From Roseicyclus sp041163945 (GTDB lineage Bacteria > Pseudomonadota > Alphaproteobacteria > Rhodobacterales > Rhodobacteraceae), in the NCBI GenBank assembly GCA_041163945.1, contig JBEAQJ010000030.1, forward strand, positions 1-18,710: a stretch of 18,710 bases of DNA. Direction: 5' to 3'. Below, in pieces: positions 1-6,253 of the stretch (position 1 is its first letter; every line of letters starts with the position of its first letter). The position numbers and the translations under genes were made by a program. The notes under the pieces were generated by a model. It worked only from the letters and a program-made list of their open reading frames with translations. It was not told the DNA's origin and searched no databases.

Positions 1-310
1 CCTTGGTGCGCCGGTCCTTGCGCCCATAGGGCAGGTAAGGGGCAATGGCCGTGACACGCGCCGCGCCATGATCGCGGCAGGTGGCCAGAAAGAACAACAG
101 GCGCATCACCCGGTCATTGACGGACGCGGCCGGTCCGCCCTGCAGGGCCGCCAACACGAAGACATCGCGTCCGCGCGGGTCGACCAAGGGCCGGGCCTTG
201 TGTTCGCCACGGGCGAAATCGCGTTCCTCGTGTGGCGCAATGGGCCAACCGCCCGCCGCCGCGATGCGACGGCCCAGAACCTCCGATCCCTTGAGTGCGA
301 AAAACAGCAT
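1..310 (-). CDS. Ribose-phosphate pyrophosphokinase family protein, N-terminal part (truncated by window edge)
   Basis: The reading frame opens at ATG 310 on the minus strand and runs off the left edge after 103 codons, so the C-terminal part, including the PRPP-binding loop, is not visible. The family makes PRPP from ribose 5-phosphate and ATP. Family signatures seen are an ASVNDRVMRLLFF segment (the canonical enzyme has a similar 'NDxLMELL' helix) and near the edge APYLPYGRKDRRTK, matching the conserved 'PYxxYxRQDRK' ATP/metal-binding segment. The N-terminus diverges from housekeeping Prs: the usual 'FADGEIxVEI' region reads DFARGEHKARPL. It may therefore be an accessory paralog. An AGGG Shine-Dalgarno sits just upstream of the ATG. 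It is divergent from the DUF2267 gene, and a phosphoribosyltransferase gene lies about 1.6 kb away. Confidence 0.82.
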   Translation of the reverse strand, partial: MLFFALKGSEVLGRRIAAAGGWPIAPHEERDFARGEHKARPLVDPRGRDVFVLAALQGGPAASVNDRVMRLLFFLATCRDHGAARVTAIAPYLPYGRKDRRTK

Positions 311-393
311 GGGCCCTGTCGTGAACCGGGGCGGGCGGGCCCGCATTGCGGGCGGTCAATGCCGTCGCGTCGCCCAGACCCGAGGCTGGGCCC

Positions 394-423
394 AGTGTTC
401 ATGCGAACGAGTGTTCATGCGAA
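394..423. repeat. 14-bp perfect direct repeat in the divergent promoter region
   Basis: AGTGTTCATGCGAA occurs at 394-407 and again at 410-423, a 16-bp period. Each copy contains a small inverted element (TTC-ATGC-GAA; GTTC-ATGC-GAAC in the first copy). The pair ends just before the AAGGAC Shine-Dalgarno of the DUF2267 gene and sits between two divergent genes. Tandem spacing near 1.5 helical turns suits a regulator-binding site, but the regulator is not identified. A duplicated translation-initiation region is an alternative explanation. Confidence 0.6.
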
Positions 424-433
424 AGGACGTCCC

Positions 434-859
434 ATGTCGATCACAGGCGTGCCCCCCTTGGATCATGCGCCGCAGGTGGTGGCCGAATGGCTGAACGAAT
501 TGTGCGCCGATCTTGGCTGGTCGGACAAGCGACGCGCCTATCTGTTGTTGCGCGAAACGCTGCATGCGGTGCGCGATCTGCTTCCCGTGGATGAAGCCGC
601 CGATCTGGCCGCGCAATTGCCGGTCTTGGTGCGCGGGATTTTCTTCGAGGGCTGGTCGCCGGCGGCCACGCCGGTTCGCGCGCGCAGCAAATCCGATCTT
701 CTGGCGCGGGTGGCCGCGCCGTTTGGCAAGACCCCGCTGCCCGATCCCGAACGCGCGGTGATGGCGGTCTTGACGCTGTTGCGCCGCCATGTGTCGGCGG
801 GTGAAATTGCCCATGTGCGCCATTCCCTGCGCAAGCCCATAAGCCAGATGTGGCACTAG
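434..859 (+). CDS. DUF2267 family protein
   Basis: A 141-residue, Ala/Leu/Arg-rich, apparently all-helical soluble protein with no signal peptide or membrane segment. Its layout matches the DUF2267 family: a helix with WLNELCADLGW, the RRAYLLLRETLHAVRDLL segment, LAAQLPVLVRGIFFEGW, and a C-terminal block of the RAVMAVLTLLRRHVSAGEI type. The biochemical role is unknown; such genes are often found next to universal stress proteins and other stress genes, as here. I chose ATG 434 because AAAGGAC lies about 5 nt upstream and the conserved sequence starts soon after; a longer in-frame opening from 68 lacks family features. The stop codon overlaps the start of the next gene, which suggests translational coupling. 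Confidence 0.82.
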   Translation: MSITGVPPLDHAPQVVAEWLNELCADLGWSDKRRAYLLLRETLHAVRDLLPVDEAADLAAQLPVLVRGIFFEGWSPAATPVRARSKSDLLARVAAPFGKTPLPDPERAVMAVLTLLRRHVSAGEIAHVRHSLRKPISQMWH

Positions 860-1905
860 CCCCGGCGGGCCCGTCCATGGCGCAAAGCCCCCGCATCCGC
901 CCGCCGGGATTGGACCAAAAACGGGCCTTTCTGCAAAGCGGGGCGCCTTGGCCCGATGCGCCGCCGCCGCAGTGCATCGAAACCCACGCCTCGCTGGTGT
1001 TTCTGACGGCCACGCGCGTCTTCAAGCTGAAAAAGCCCGTGTGCCTGCCCCATGCCGATATGCGCAGCCTGGCCGCCCGCGCGCGGCTTTGTGCCGAAGA
1101 GCTGCGGCTGAACCGCGCTTTGGCCGGCGGTGTCTATCGCGGCCTGATCGCCCTTGTGCAGACGCCGGAGGGGCGGCTGGCGCTGGGCGGGCCTGGACGG
1201 ATCGTCGATTGGCTGGTCGAGATGGACCGCCTGCCCGCCGCTGCGATGCTGGATCACAGGCTGCGCGACGGCCCGCCCCCCTCGGCCCGGGATATCGCCG
1301 ATTTCGCCGGCGTGATGGCGGGGTTTTATCGCCGTCAGATCGCGCCGCCCCGGGCCGGACAGACCTATTTCGCCCGGCTCCTGCGCGAGATGAGCACCGA
1401 TCTGGCGCATTTGCGGGCGATGCGCGCACATCTGGGTGCGGCGCTTTGTGAAACGATGCTGGCCGACGCCCAGCAAGGCCTGGACCGGTTGCGCCCGGCG
1501 ATCCTGGCGCGCGCCGCGGCCGGTCTGGTGATCGAGGGCCATGGCGATCTGCGGGCCGAACATGTTTGCCTGACCCGACCGCCGCTGGCCTTTGATCGCG
1601 TGGAATTCGACCATGATTTCCGCCTGATCGATCCGCAGGACGAAATGCTGGGCCTTGGGCTGGACTGCGCGCTTCTGGGCGCCCCCTGGATCGGCCCGGC
1701 CTTGTCGCGGCATCTGGATGGGGCGGGTTTTCCGGCGCCGAGCCCGGAACTGGCACGGGTCTATACCATGGCCCGCTGCCTGACACAGGCCCGGTTGGCG
1801 ATCGATCATCTGCGCGATCCACATCCGCGCACGCCGCTGAAATGGGCCCCGCGCGCGCAGGCCTTTCTGCGCATGGCCAAGTCCCACGGCGCTGCGCGGC
1901 CCTGA
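850..1905 (+). CDS. COG2187-type aminoglycoside phosphotransferase-like kinase
   Basis: A 351-residue protein of the APH/protein-kinase-like fold. The N-terminal motif ETHASLVFLTATRVFKLKKP (about residues 44-63) carries the ATP-binding lysines. The catalytic loop is HGDLRAEHVCL (231-241), and a metal-binding-loop region FDRVEFDHDFRLIDPQDE (248-264) follows. These are the hallmarks of COG2187. Many members are fused to a C-terminal P-loop ATPase (COG0645), but this one ends at the kinase domain. The substrate is unknown, and antibiotic resistance should not be assumed. Start is uncertain: GTG 850 overlaps the DUF2267 stop codon, while ATG 877 in the same frame is a good alternative. Neither has a strong Shine-Dalgarno. 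It is probably co-transcribed with the DUF2267 gene and converges with the phosphoribosyltransferase gene only 3 nt away. Confidence 0.8.
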   Translation: MALAPAGPSMAQSPRIRPPGLDQKRAFLQSGAPWPDAPPPQCIETHASLVFLTATRVFKLKKPVCLPHADMRSLAARARLCAEELRLNRALAGGVYRGLIALVQTPEGRLALGGPGRIVDWLVEMDRLPAAAMLDHRLRDGPPPSARDIADFAGVMAGFYRRQIAPPRAGQTYFARLLREMSTDLAHLRAMRAHLGAALCETMLADAQQGLDRLRPAILARAAAGLVIEGHGDLRAEHVCLTRPPLAFDRVEFDHDFRLIDPQDEMLGLGLDCALLGAPWIGPALSRHLDGAGFPAPSPELARVYTMARCLTQARLAIDHLRDPHPRTPLKWAPRAQAFLRMAKSHGAARP

Positions 1906-1908
1906 CGC

Positions 1909-2568
1909 TCAGCCGGGGTCGTGCGTGAGCGCGGCCGTCACCTCGGCATCGGTGACTTGCGGAAAATCGGCGAAATGTGCCCCGACGGCGTAGAACGGGC
2001 GGGGCGTTGCCAAGCAGATGATGCGATCGGCCAACGGCGCCAGATCCGATACTACCTCTTGCGGGGCGACGGGAAGGGCCACGATCAGCCGGCCCACCCG
2101 CTGGTGTTTCAGCCATGCCAGCGCCGCGCGCAGGCTGGCCCCGGTCGCGGCCCCGTCATCTACCACCACAACCGTCTGGCCCGCCATGGGCCGCGTGACC
2201 CGCCCGGGCTGCCAAAGCGCGCGCCGGCGGGCGATTTCGGCCAGCGCCGGGCGGGCCAGCGCCTGGATGTCTTGGTCCGATAGCCCGGCGGCTTGGGCGA
2301 TGTCAGGGTTGATGTGCAGCGTCGGGGTCTGCCCATCGGCGATGGCGCCCACGGCCAGTTCGGGTTGGTTCGGCACCCCCAGCTTGCGCACCAGAACCAC
2401 ATCCAGCGGCGCATGGAGCGCGGCGGCGATGGGCTGGGCCACCGGCACCCCACCCCGCGGCAAGGCGATGACCAGGGGGACAACCCCCGGCGGCAGTGCG
2501 GCCTGGATCCTGGGCACAAGCTGGGCGCCGGCCTGCGCCCGGTCGGAAAAGATCGGCCCCATCAGCAC
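1909..2568 (-). CDS. Predicted phosphoribosyltransferase (COG1926 type)
   Basis: A 219-residue soluble protein. The PRPP-binding motif VVVVDDGAATGAS (about residues 133-145) matches the type I phosphoribosyltransferase pattern of hydrophobic residues, two acidic residues, then G-x-x-T-G/A-x. Earlier are the family's ALPRGGVPVAQPIA segment (35-48) and VVLVRKLGVPNQPELAVGAI (57-76). The family uses PRPP, but the acceptor base is not predictable. GTG 2568 is 5 nt from a GGAG Shine-Dalgarno; ATG 2562, two codons later, is an alternative. The start lies 1 nt after the TGA of the small HTH-like gene, so the two are very likely translated from one mRNA. Proximity to a PRPP synthetase homolog suggests supply and use of PRPP in one stress-linked locus (inference). 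Confidence 0.85.
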   Translation of the reverse strand: MLMGPIFSDRAQAGAQLVPRIQAALPPGVVPLVIALPRGGVPVAQPIAAALHAPLDVVLVRKLGVPNQPELAVGAIADGQTPTLHINPDIAQAAGLSDQDIQALARPALAEIARRRALWQPGRVTRPMAGQTVVVVDDGAATGASLRAALAWLKHQRVGRLIVALPVAPQEVVSDLAPLADRIICLATPRPFYAVGAHFADFPQVTDAEVTAALTHDPG

Positions 2569-2569
2569 G

Positions 2570-2854
2570 TCATCTCCGGCAAAGCCAACGGGCCAGCGCC
2601 ATCAGCCAAGCGCAACCTGCTGAAGCCTGCGCGCCCTGTGGCGGGTCGAGGCGCCCGGGCGGGTCGAACCACGCTGGCATCCCGTCGCCGCGCTGGGCGC
2701 GCCGGTGCAAATGGCGCACCATTGCGCGATCGATGCGCAAATGGCGCGCGATCTCGTCCTCGGCCAGCCCCAGATCGGCCAAGGTGGCGACGGTCGCCTC
2801 GGGCCATGGGCCCAGACGATCGCCCATGGGCCCGCTGTCGTGTCGGTCGGTCAT
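2570..2854 (-). CDS. Small putative helix-turn-helix protein
   Basis: I do not recognise a named family. The 94-residue frame fills the gap between the universal stress gene and the phosphoribosyltransferase gene, on the same strand. It starts 29 nt after the former and stops 1 nt before the latter, which supports a real operon member. Residues of about 19-52 (ATVATLADLGLAEDEIARHLRIDRAMVRHLHRR is the whole stretch, positions 20-52) look like a helix-turn-helix: an ALADLG-like helix, 'EDEIARHL', a turn 'RID', then a recognition-like helix 'AMVRHLHRR'. The C-terminus is Ala/Trp/Leu-rich and ends in CRR, possibly amphipathic. ATG 2854 has only a weak Shine-Dalgarno (CGGGCC), and ATG 2827 is possible. 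It could be a small DNA-binding regulator. Confidence 0.55.
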   Translation of the reverse strand: MTDRHDSGPMGDRLGPWPEATVATLADLGLAEDEIARHLRIDRAMVRHLHRRAQRGDGMPAWFDPPGRLDPPQGAQASAGCAWLMALARWLCRR

Positions 2855-2883
2855 GATCTGGCCCGTGGCGGATCGGCGCCGCG

Positions 2884-3411
2884 CTAGCGGACGACCACAA
2901 CGGTGCGATCGGTGGCATGAAGCACCTTTTGCGTGACGCTTCCCAAAAGCATTTCCCGCACGCGCCCCAAGCCGCGCCGCCCCAGAACGATCATTTTCGC
3001 GTCATCCGCTTCGGCCATATCGAGGATTTCATCGGCGTAATCGCCGGCCGCGGACCGGCTGCGGATATCGCGCGCCCCGGCCAGATCGGCCTGCGTGCAG
3101 GCCCGGGCAAGAATTTCGCGACCGATTGCCTCGATCACCCAGGCGCGCTCGACCTCATCGCGCGTGGCGGCATAGAGCGCGCCAAGGCTGCTGGCCGCGG
3201 GCCGGTCGGTCATCGGACGCTGTCGTGCCAGACGATCCAACAGATGCTCGGTTTCTGCCAGATGGGTCAGCTCGGCCGAAGGCCGGCCATGGAGCTGCAC
3301 ATGCAAGATGCTAAGACCCAAGTGCAGCTTGTCGGACAGTTCCGCGGCGCAGGCCACCGCGCGCGCCCCGGTGTCCGACCCATCCGTGGCCACGAGAATT
3401 CGATCCGCCAT
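2884..3411 (-). CDS. Universal stress protein (UspA family)
   Basis: A 175-residue cytoplasmic nucleotide-binding stress protein. The N-terminus MADRILVATDGSDTGARAV shows the family's first strand with Asp10. The ATP-binding motif G-x2-G-x9-G-S is intact: Gly144, Gly147, Gly157, Ser158, followed by the closing strand TVVVVR. It is therefore predicted to be an ATP-binding USP. ATG 3411 has an excellent AGGGAGG Shine-Dalgarno 9 nt upstream; a longer opening to 3495 has no family sequence and is rejected. It is the first gene of the operon USP, small HTH-like protein, phosphoribosyltransferase. USPs in alphaproteobacteria are often induced by oxygen limitation or starvation, but no FNR box was recognised here. 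Confidence 0.92.
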   Translation of the reverse strand: MADRILVATDGSDTGARAVACAAELSDKLHLGLSILHVQLHGRPSAELTHLAETEHLLDRLARQRPMTDRPAASSLGALYAATRDEVERAWVIEAIGREILARACTQADLAGARDIRSRSAAGDYADEILDMAEADDAKMIVLGRRGLGRVREMLLGSVTQKVLHATDRTVVVVR

Positions 3412-3426
3412 GGCGGTGTGCCTCCC

Positions 3427-3447
3427 TTGATTGTGCGTTTTTGATTG
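3427..3447. repeat. TTGATTG direct repeat upstream of the universal stress gene
   Basis: TTGATTG occurs at 3427-3433 and 3441-3447, 14 bp apart, right upstream of the Shine-Dalgarno of the USP gene. Read on the transcribed strand it is CAATCAA twice. It resembles half-sites of an FNR/Crp-type box but is direct rather than inverted, so it is not an FNR consensus. A regulatory role is only a possibility. Confidence 0.35.
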
Positions 3448-3506
3448 GTGCCGATTTTCGGGGATGGATCGGCCCGGCGCATTGTCGGGCGTCAATCATC
3501 CGGTCA

Positions 3507-4676
3507 TCACAGCGGCAGTGCGCGGGCCATTTGCAGCAACAGCGCCACCAGTTCGCTTTGCCGCGTGGTGCCTGTCTTGCGCAGGATCGACGACAGCTGG
3601 TTGCGCAGGGTCTGCTTGGAAACCGCCTGAACGCGGGCCAGTTCCGGCAGCGTCCGCCCATCCAGCAAGGCCAACGCCAATTCGGCCTCGCGCGCGGTCA
3701 GATTGAACATCGCCCATAGCGCATCGCGGCCCAGATGCAGCCGGTCGGCCGCATCGATCATCATGATCGCCACGCGGCCCTGCGGGCTGCCGCCGCCCGC
3801 GCCACAGGGCAGATCGCTGCGGCCAAGGGCCGACATCGGGGTCAGCGTCAGCACGCGCGGCCCCTTTTGCGGGCGCGCGCCCAGACCCATCACATGGCTG
3901 CGCGCCGATACGGATCGGCTGGCATCGCGCACCGCGTCTTGCAGCCGGGCCGTGTCTTCCGGGGTTGCGGCTTGCAGTCTTCGGTCCATCCCCAGAACCA
4001 ACCCGGTGCCCACCCGCAGCAAGACCTCGGCGCGCCCGTTCATCGCATGTATCCGGCAATCGGCATCGACGATGAAGGTGGGAAACGATCCCAGTTCCAG
4101 GAAATTGCGCGCCTCGATCTGGGCTTGGCCCGCGCCCAGCGCCAGATCGGCAATGCGCGCGGCCTGGGCCATATGTGGGGCCAATTCCGCCAGCATCAGC
4201 GCCGCGGCCGGTGCCGCCTGTCGTTCCAGATGCGCGGGGTAGCGAATTTCCAGCACCGTCTGCACCGCAGCTTCGCGTGCGATCACCACGCCTGTCGCGG
4301 CATCGAAATCGCCGCCTTGGGACAACCAGTCGCGGAAAAAGGCCGTCGCGCGAAAACTTGTGCGCGTCATCAACGCCGTGTCGGGAAACACCACCCCGAC
4401 CGGCTTGCGGCGATGTTCGCGAAACAGCGGGTTGTGGGCGGCCAAGCTGGCGGGAAAGGCGGGCATCGCCGCCCCGCCCAAGCCGCGATGCAAGATGCCG
4501 CACGCCGACGGTTGGGTCGTGTCCTGATGATAAAGAAGCGTGGCGCTGCCCGGGATACGGGCGGCCGCCAGATCCAGCACGGCCGGTTGAAACCGCCCCT
4601 CAAGGGCGGCGTCGTAAAGCGTGCCGATCTCGTGGCGCGCGATGTGAAGATCTTCGGGTAGCGCGCCGTCCGCCAT
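3507..4676 (-). CDS. LuxR-family transcriptional regulator
   Basis: A 389-residue protein with a C-terminal LuxR/FixJ-type helix-turn-helix at about residues 325-380: FNLTAREAELALALLDG, then LPELARVQAVSKQTLRNQL and a final helix SILRKTGTTRQSELVALL. The middle part (about 190-240, SFPTFIVDADCRIHAMNGRAE) looks like a PAS-type sensor strand and helix. The N-terminal 180 residues are unassigned, and no receiver-domain aspartate pattern was seen. ATG 4676 follows a GGGGGA-rich Shine-Dalgarno; the frame also opens at TTG 4694. It lies downstream of csgH on the same strand and upstream of the USP operon, so it could regulate either (inference). Its position beside the curli genes recalls the LuxR-type curli regulator CsgD, but the N-terminal architecture differs. 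Confidence 0.85.
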   Translation of the reverse strand: MADGALPEDLHIARHEIGTLYDAALEGRFQPAVLDLAAARIPGSATLLYHQDTTQPSACGILHRGLGGAAMPAFPASLAAHNPLFREHRRKPVGVVFPDTALMTRTSFRATAFFRDWLSQGGDFDAATGVVIAREAAVQTVLEIRYPAHLERQAAPAAALMLAELAPHMAQAARIADLALGAGQAQIEARNFLELGSFPTFIVDADCRIHAMNGRAEVLLRVGTGLVLGMDRRLQAATPEDTARLQDAVRDASRSVSARSHVMGLGARPQKGPRVLTLTPMSALGRSDLPCGAGGGSPQGRVAIMMIDAADRLHLGRDALWAMFNLTAREAELALALLDGRTLPELARVQAVSKQTLRNQLSSILRKTGTTRQSELVALLLQMARALPL

Positions 4677-4907
4677 CCATTCCCCCGTGCACAAGCAAAC
4701 CCTGCGTCAGTGATCGGCGGACATGCGGAACCGGCCGGCCCGGAATGGCCGCATCCGATTCAACCCATTTGTCAGGTGATCGCCAAAATCCCGTGGCCCT
4801 GACGGATGACCGCCGTGGCGGCCTGCACGACCGCCTTGATGTGGTCGCGCGAATCGCGGTGTTCGGCATTGATGGAGGTCAAGCACCCCGGCAACGGGTG
4901 AAAACCA

Positions 4908-5324
4908 TCACAGGGTGGCGCTGCAAATCAAGGTGTCGCCCGTCTGAACGGTCAGCTCTGCGCTGAGCGCGTCGCCGGCCGACAGGCCGACCATCACGCT
5001 GCCCAAGGCCTTTTGCCCCCCATCGGGGCGGGCGGTGAAGCGGCCTTGTTGAACGGTCTGCGATGTGCCCGAAACCCCTTGTTTCCGCACAACCAGCCGG
5101 AACTCGCCCGACGCGGGCTTGGCGCCGTGAAACACGGCCTCCAGCCGCATCATCCGGCCTTCGGCGGACAGGTGGATGTCACAGGCCGGATCGGCCGGTG
5201 TGGTTTGTGCAACCGGTGTTCGAGCGAGCAGCAGGGCGATGCACAGCACGAGGCAAACCGCCATCGCCCTGCTGACCCCCGGCCCCGTCTTGGCGCCTGA
5301 TCGATGTCTGGACAGTCTCTCCAT
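4908..5324 (-). CDS. csgH: Curli assembly protein CsgH
   Basis: A 138-residue secreted protein. A hydrophobic signal segment AMAVCLVLCIALLLA is followed by a probable cleavage site near TPVAQ. The mature part has CsgH features: CDIHLSAEGRMMRLEAVF, then GEFRLVVRKQGVSGTSQTVQQG with a RF strand, and LGSVMVGLSAGDALSAELTV. Known alphaproteobacterial CsgH is a periplasmic immunoglobulin-like protein that restrains premature curlin polymerisation. Two Cys (in CDIH and in LICSATL) could form a disulfide. ATG 5324 was chosen because AAAGG lies 9 nt upstream; ATG 5330 has only 3 nt spacing, and the opening extends to TTG 5363. It is the last gene of the csgA, curlin-2, csgH operon. Confidence 0.8.
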   Translation of the reverse strand: MERLSRHRSGAKTGPGVSRAMAVCLVLCIALLLARTPVAQTTPADPACDIHLSAEGRMMRLEAVFHGAKPASGEFRLVVRKQGVSGTSQTVQQGRFTARPDGGQKALGSVMVGLSAGDALSAELTVQTGDTLICSATL

Positions 5325-5380
5325 GGCCATGATCCTTTCGGCCGCTGACGGGGCCGGACACAAACCGGCAATGCGCCGGA

Positions 5381-5767
5381 TCAGTCGAAATGCCCTTCGA
5401 ACCGGCTCAGGATGCCGCCGGCCACGCCGGTGCGGGAAATCGACAGATCGCCCAGCCGGGTCGAGCCTTGGGTCGAAGAATGAAGGCCCAGATCGCCGGT
5501 CTGGGTGACGCTTGTCTCATGCCCTTCGCCCGATTGTGACAGGGCGGACAGGTTGTAGCGCCCGGTCTGCGCCACATTGGCGACATTCTCGAGACCGTTC
5601 TGAACCGAGAAAGAGAAATTGCGCCCCTCCTGCACGGTGGTGGCGGAATTGGCGATGCCCGTCTGGACAGTTTCCGAGATGTTCTGTGCGGCGACAGGGC
5701 CGGCAAGGCCCAGGCACAGCATCAGGCCAAGCGGAATCGGAATAGGTAAGCGGGATGGGGTCGGCAT
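5381..5767 (-). CDS. Curlin-repeat protein, probable CsgB-type minor subunit
   Basis: A 128-residue exported protein. The signal peptide has a hydrophobic core (LGLMLCLGLAGPVAA) with likely cleavage before QNISET. The mature chain shows curlin-type repeats with the S/N-x-x-x-Q-x-G-x-x-N core: SETVQTGIAN, ATTVQEGRN, SFSVQNGLEN, NVAQTGRYN, ALSQSGEG and SVTQTGD. The last repeats are irregular, and the protein ends RFEGHFD. Less regular repeats and a charged C-terminus fit a nucleator (CsgB-like) better than the major subunit, but this is inference. ATG 5767 has AAAGGGAC about 8 nt upstream. It lies 93 nt downstream of csgA with a large hairpin between, and 56 nt upstream of csgH. Confidence 0.85.
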   Translation of the reverse strand: MPTPSRLPIPIPLGLMLCLGLAGPVAAQNISETVQTGIANSATTVQEGRNFSFSVQNGLENVANVAQTGRYNLSALSQSGEGHETSVTQTGDLGLHSSTQGSTRLGDLSISRTGVAGGILSRFEGHFD

Positions 5768-5808
5768 GGGCTCTGTCCCTTTGATTGCAGCGTTGCATTC
5801 GAACCGGT

Positions 5809-5853
5809 GGGGGTCATGGGCGCGCGGGCACAGCCTGTGCGCCCATGACCCCC
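5809..5853 (-). other. Large intercistronic stem-loop between the two curlin genes
   Basis: Perfect 15-bp inverted repeat: GGGGGTCATGGGCGC at 5809-5823 pairs with GCGCCCATGACCCCC at 5839-5853 around a 15-nt loop; CACA/TGT inside the loop could extend it slightly. It starts 7 nt after the csgA stop codon. There is no U-tract, so a plain intrinsic terminator is not the best reading. An mRNA-stabilising or attenuating hairpin that lets csgA out-express the downstream curlin gene is plausible. Confidence 0.75.
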
Positions 5854-5860
5854 GTGCGGC

Positions 5861-6253
5861 TCAATTCGACTGAACGGTCAGGGACATGTTCCCAATGCCG
5901 TGCTGGACGGTTTCGGATTCATGGCCGCCTCCCAGCTGCATCGTGGCGGCATCGTTGATGGCGCCGAACTGGTCGGTGATCGACAGGTTGCCACCACCCC
6001 ACTGGTTGGTTGCCGAGAAATTGCCTACACCCGACTGCATCGTGAGCGACCCGTTGAAGCCGCCCGGCAATCCGTGACCGTTGATCTGCCCGCCGAATTG
6101 GCCAGTGTAGGAACCGTTGTAGTTGCCGTTCTGCATCGTGCCTTGGGCATTGCCGATGCCAAACTGTTCGACCAGCGACCAGTTGCCTTCGGCGTGGGCC
6201 GCACCTGCGACAAGAGCGGTTGCAGCGATCAGGGGCATAATGAAACGTTTCAT
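5861..6253 (-). CDS. csgA: Curlin, CsgA-type major amyloid subunit
   Basis: A 130-residue secreted protein with a clear signal peptide (MKRFIMPLIAATALVAGAAHA, likely cut before EGNW). The mature part is almost entirely curlin repeats of the S-x-x-x-Q-x-G-x-x-N kind: SLVEQFGIGN, GTMQNGNYN, GSLTMQSGVGN, SATNQWGGGN, SITDQFGAIND, AATMQLGGGH, SETVQHGIGN and a terminal SLTVQSN. It is Gly/Asn/Gln-rich, as expected for an amyloid strand-loop-strand fold. The AAGGAGAT Shine-Dalgarno 8 nt before ATG 6253 is near-perfect, implying high expression. It is first in the operon and divergent from a beta-barrel gene. It would be exported through CsgG, which is not in this window. Confidence 0.9.
   Translation of the reverse strand: MKRFIMPLIAATALVAGAAHAEGNWSLVEQFGIGNAQGTMQNGNYNGSYTGQFGGQINGHGLPGGFNGSLTMQSGVGNFSATNQWGGGNLSITDQFGAINDAATMQLGGGHESETVQHGIGNMSLTVQSN

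Noticed and set aside
856..1887. 343-residue minus-strand open frame
   Set aside because: Antisense to the COG2187 kinase gene; composition-driven frame in high-GC DNA with no domain.
850..1905. Antibiotic-resistance aminoglycoside phosphotransferase
   Set aside because: The kinase is COG2187-like, a family of unknown substrate, and the context is stress genes rather than a resistance cassette.
3496..4503. 335-residue minus-strand frame overlapping the LuxR-type gene
   Set aside because: Gly/Arg/Ala-rich frame-shifted shadow of the LuxR regulator without any motif.
4600..4869. 89-residue minus-strand frame in the gap upstream of the LuxR gene
   Set aside because: Overlaps the start of the LuxR gene, Arg/Ser-rich, no motif or Shine-Dalgarno; likely spurious.
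4884..4900. CACCC...GGGTG hairpin after csgH
   Set aside because: Only 5 bp with no U-tract; too weak to call a terminator.
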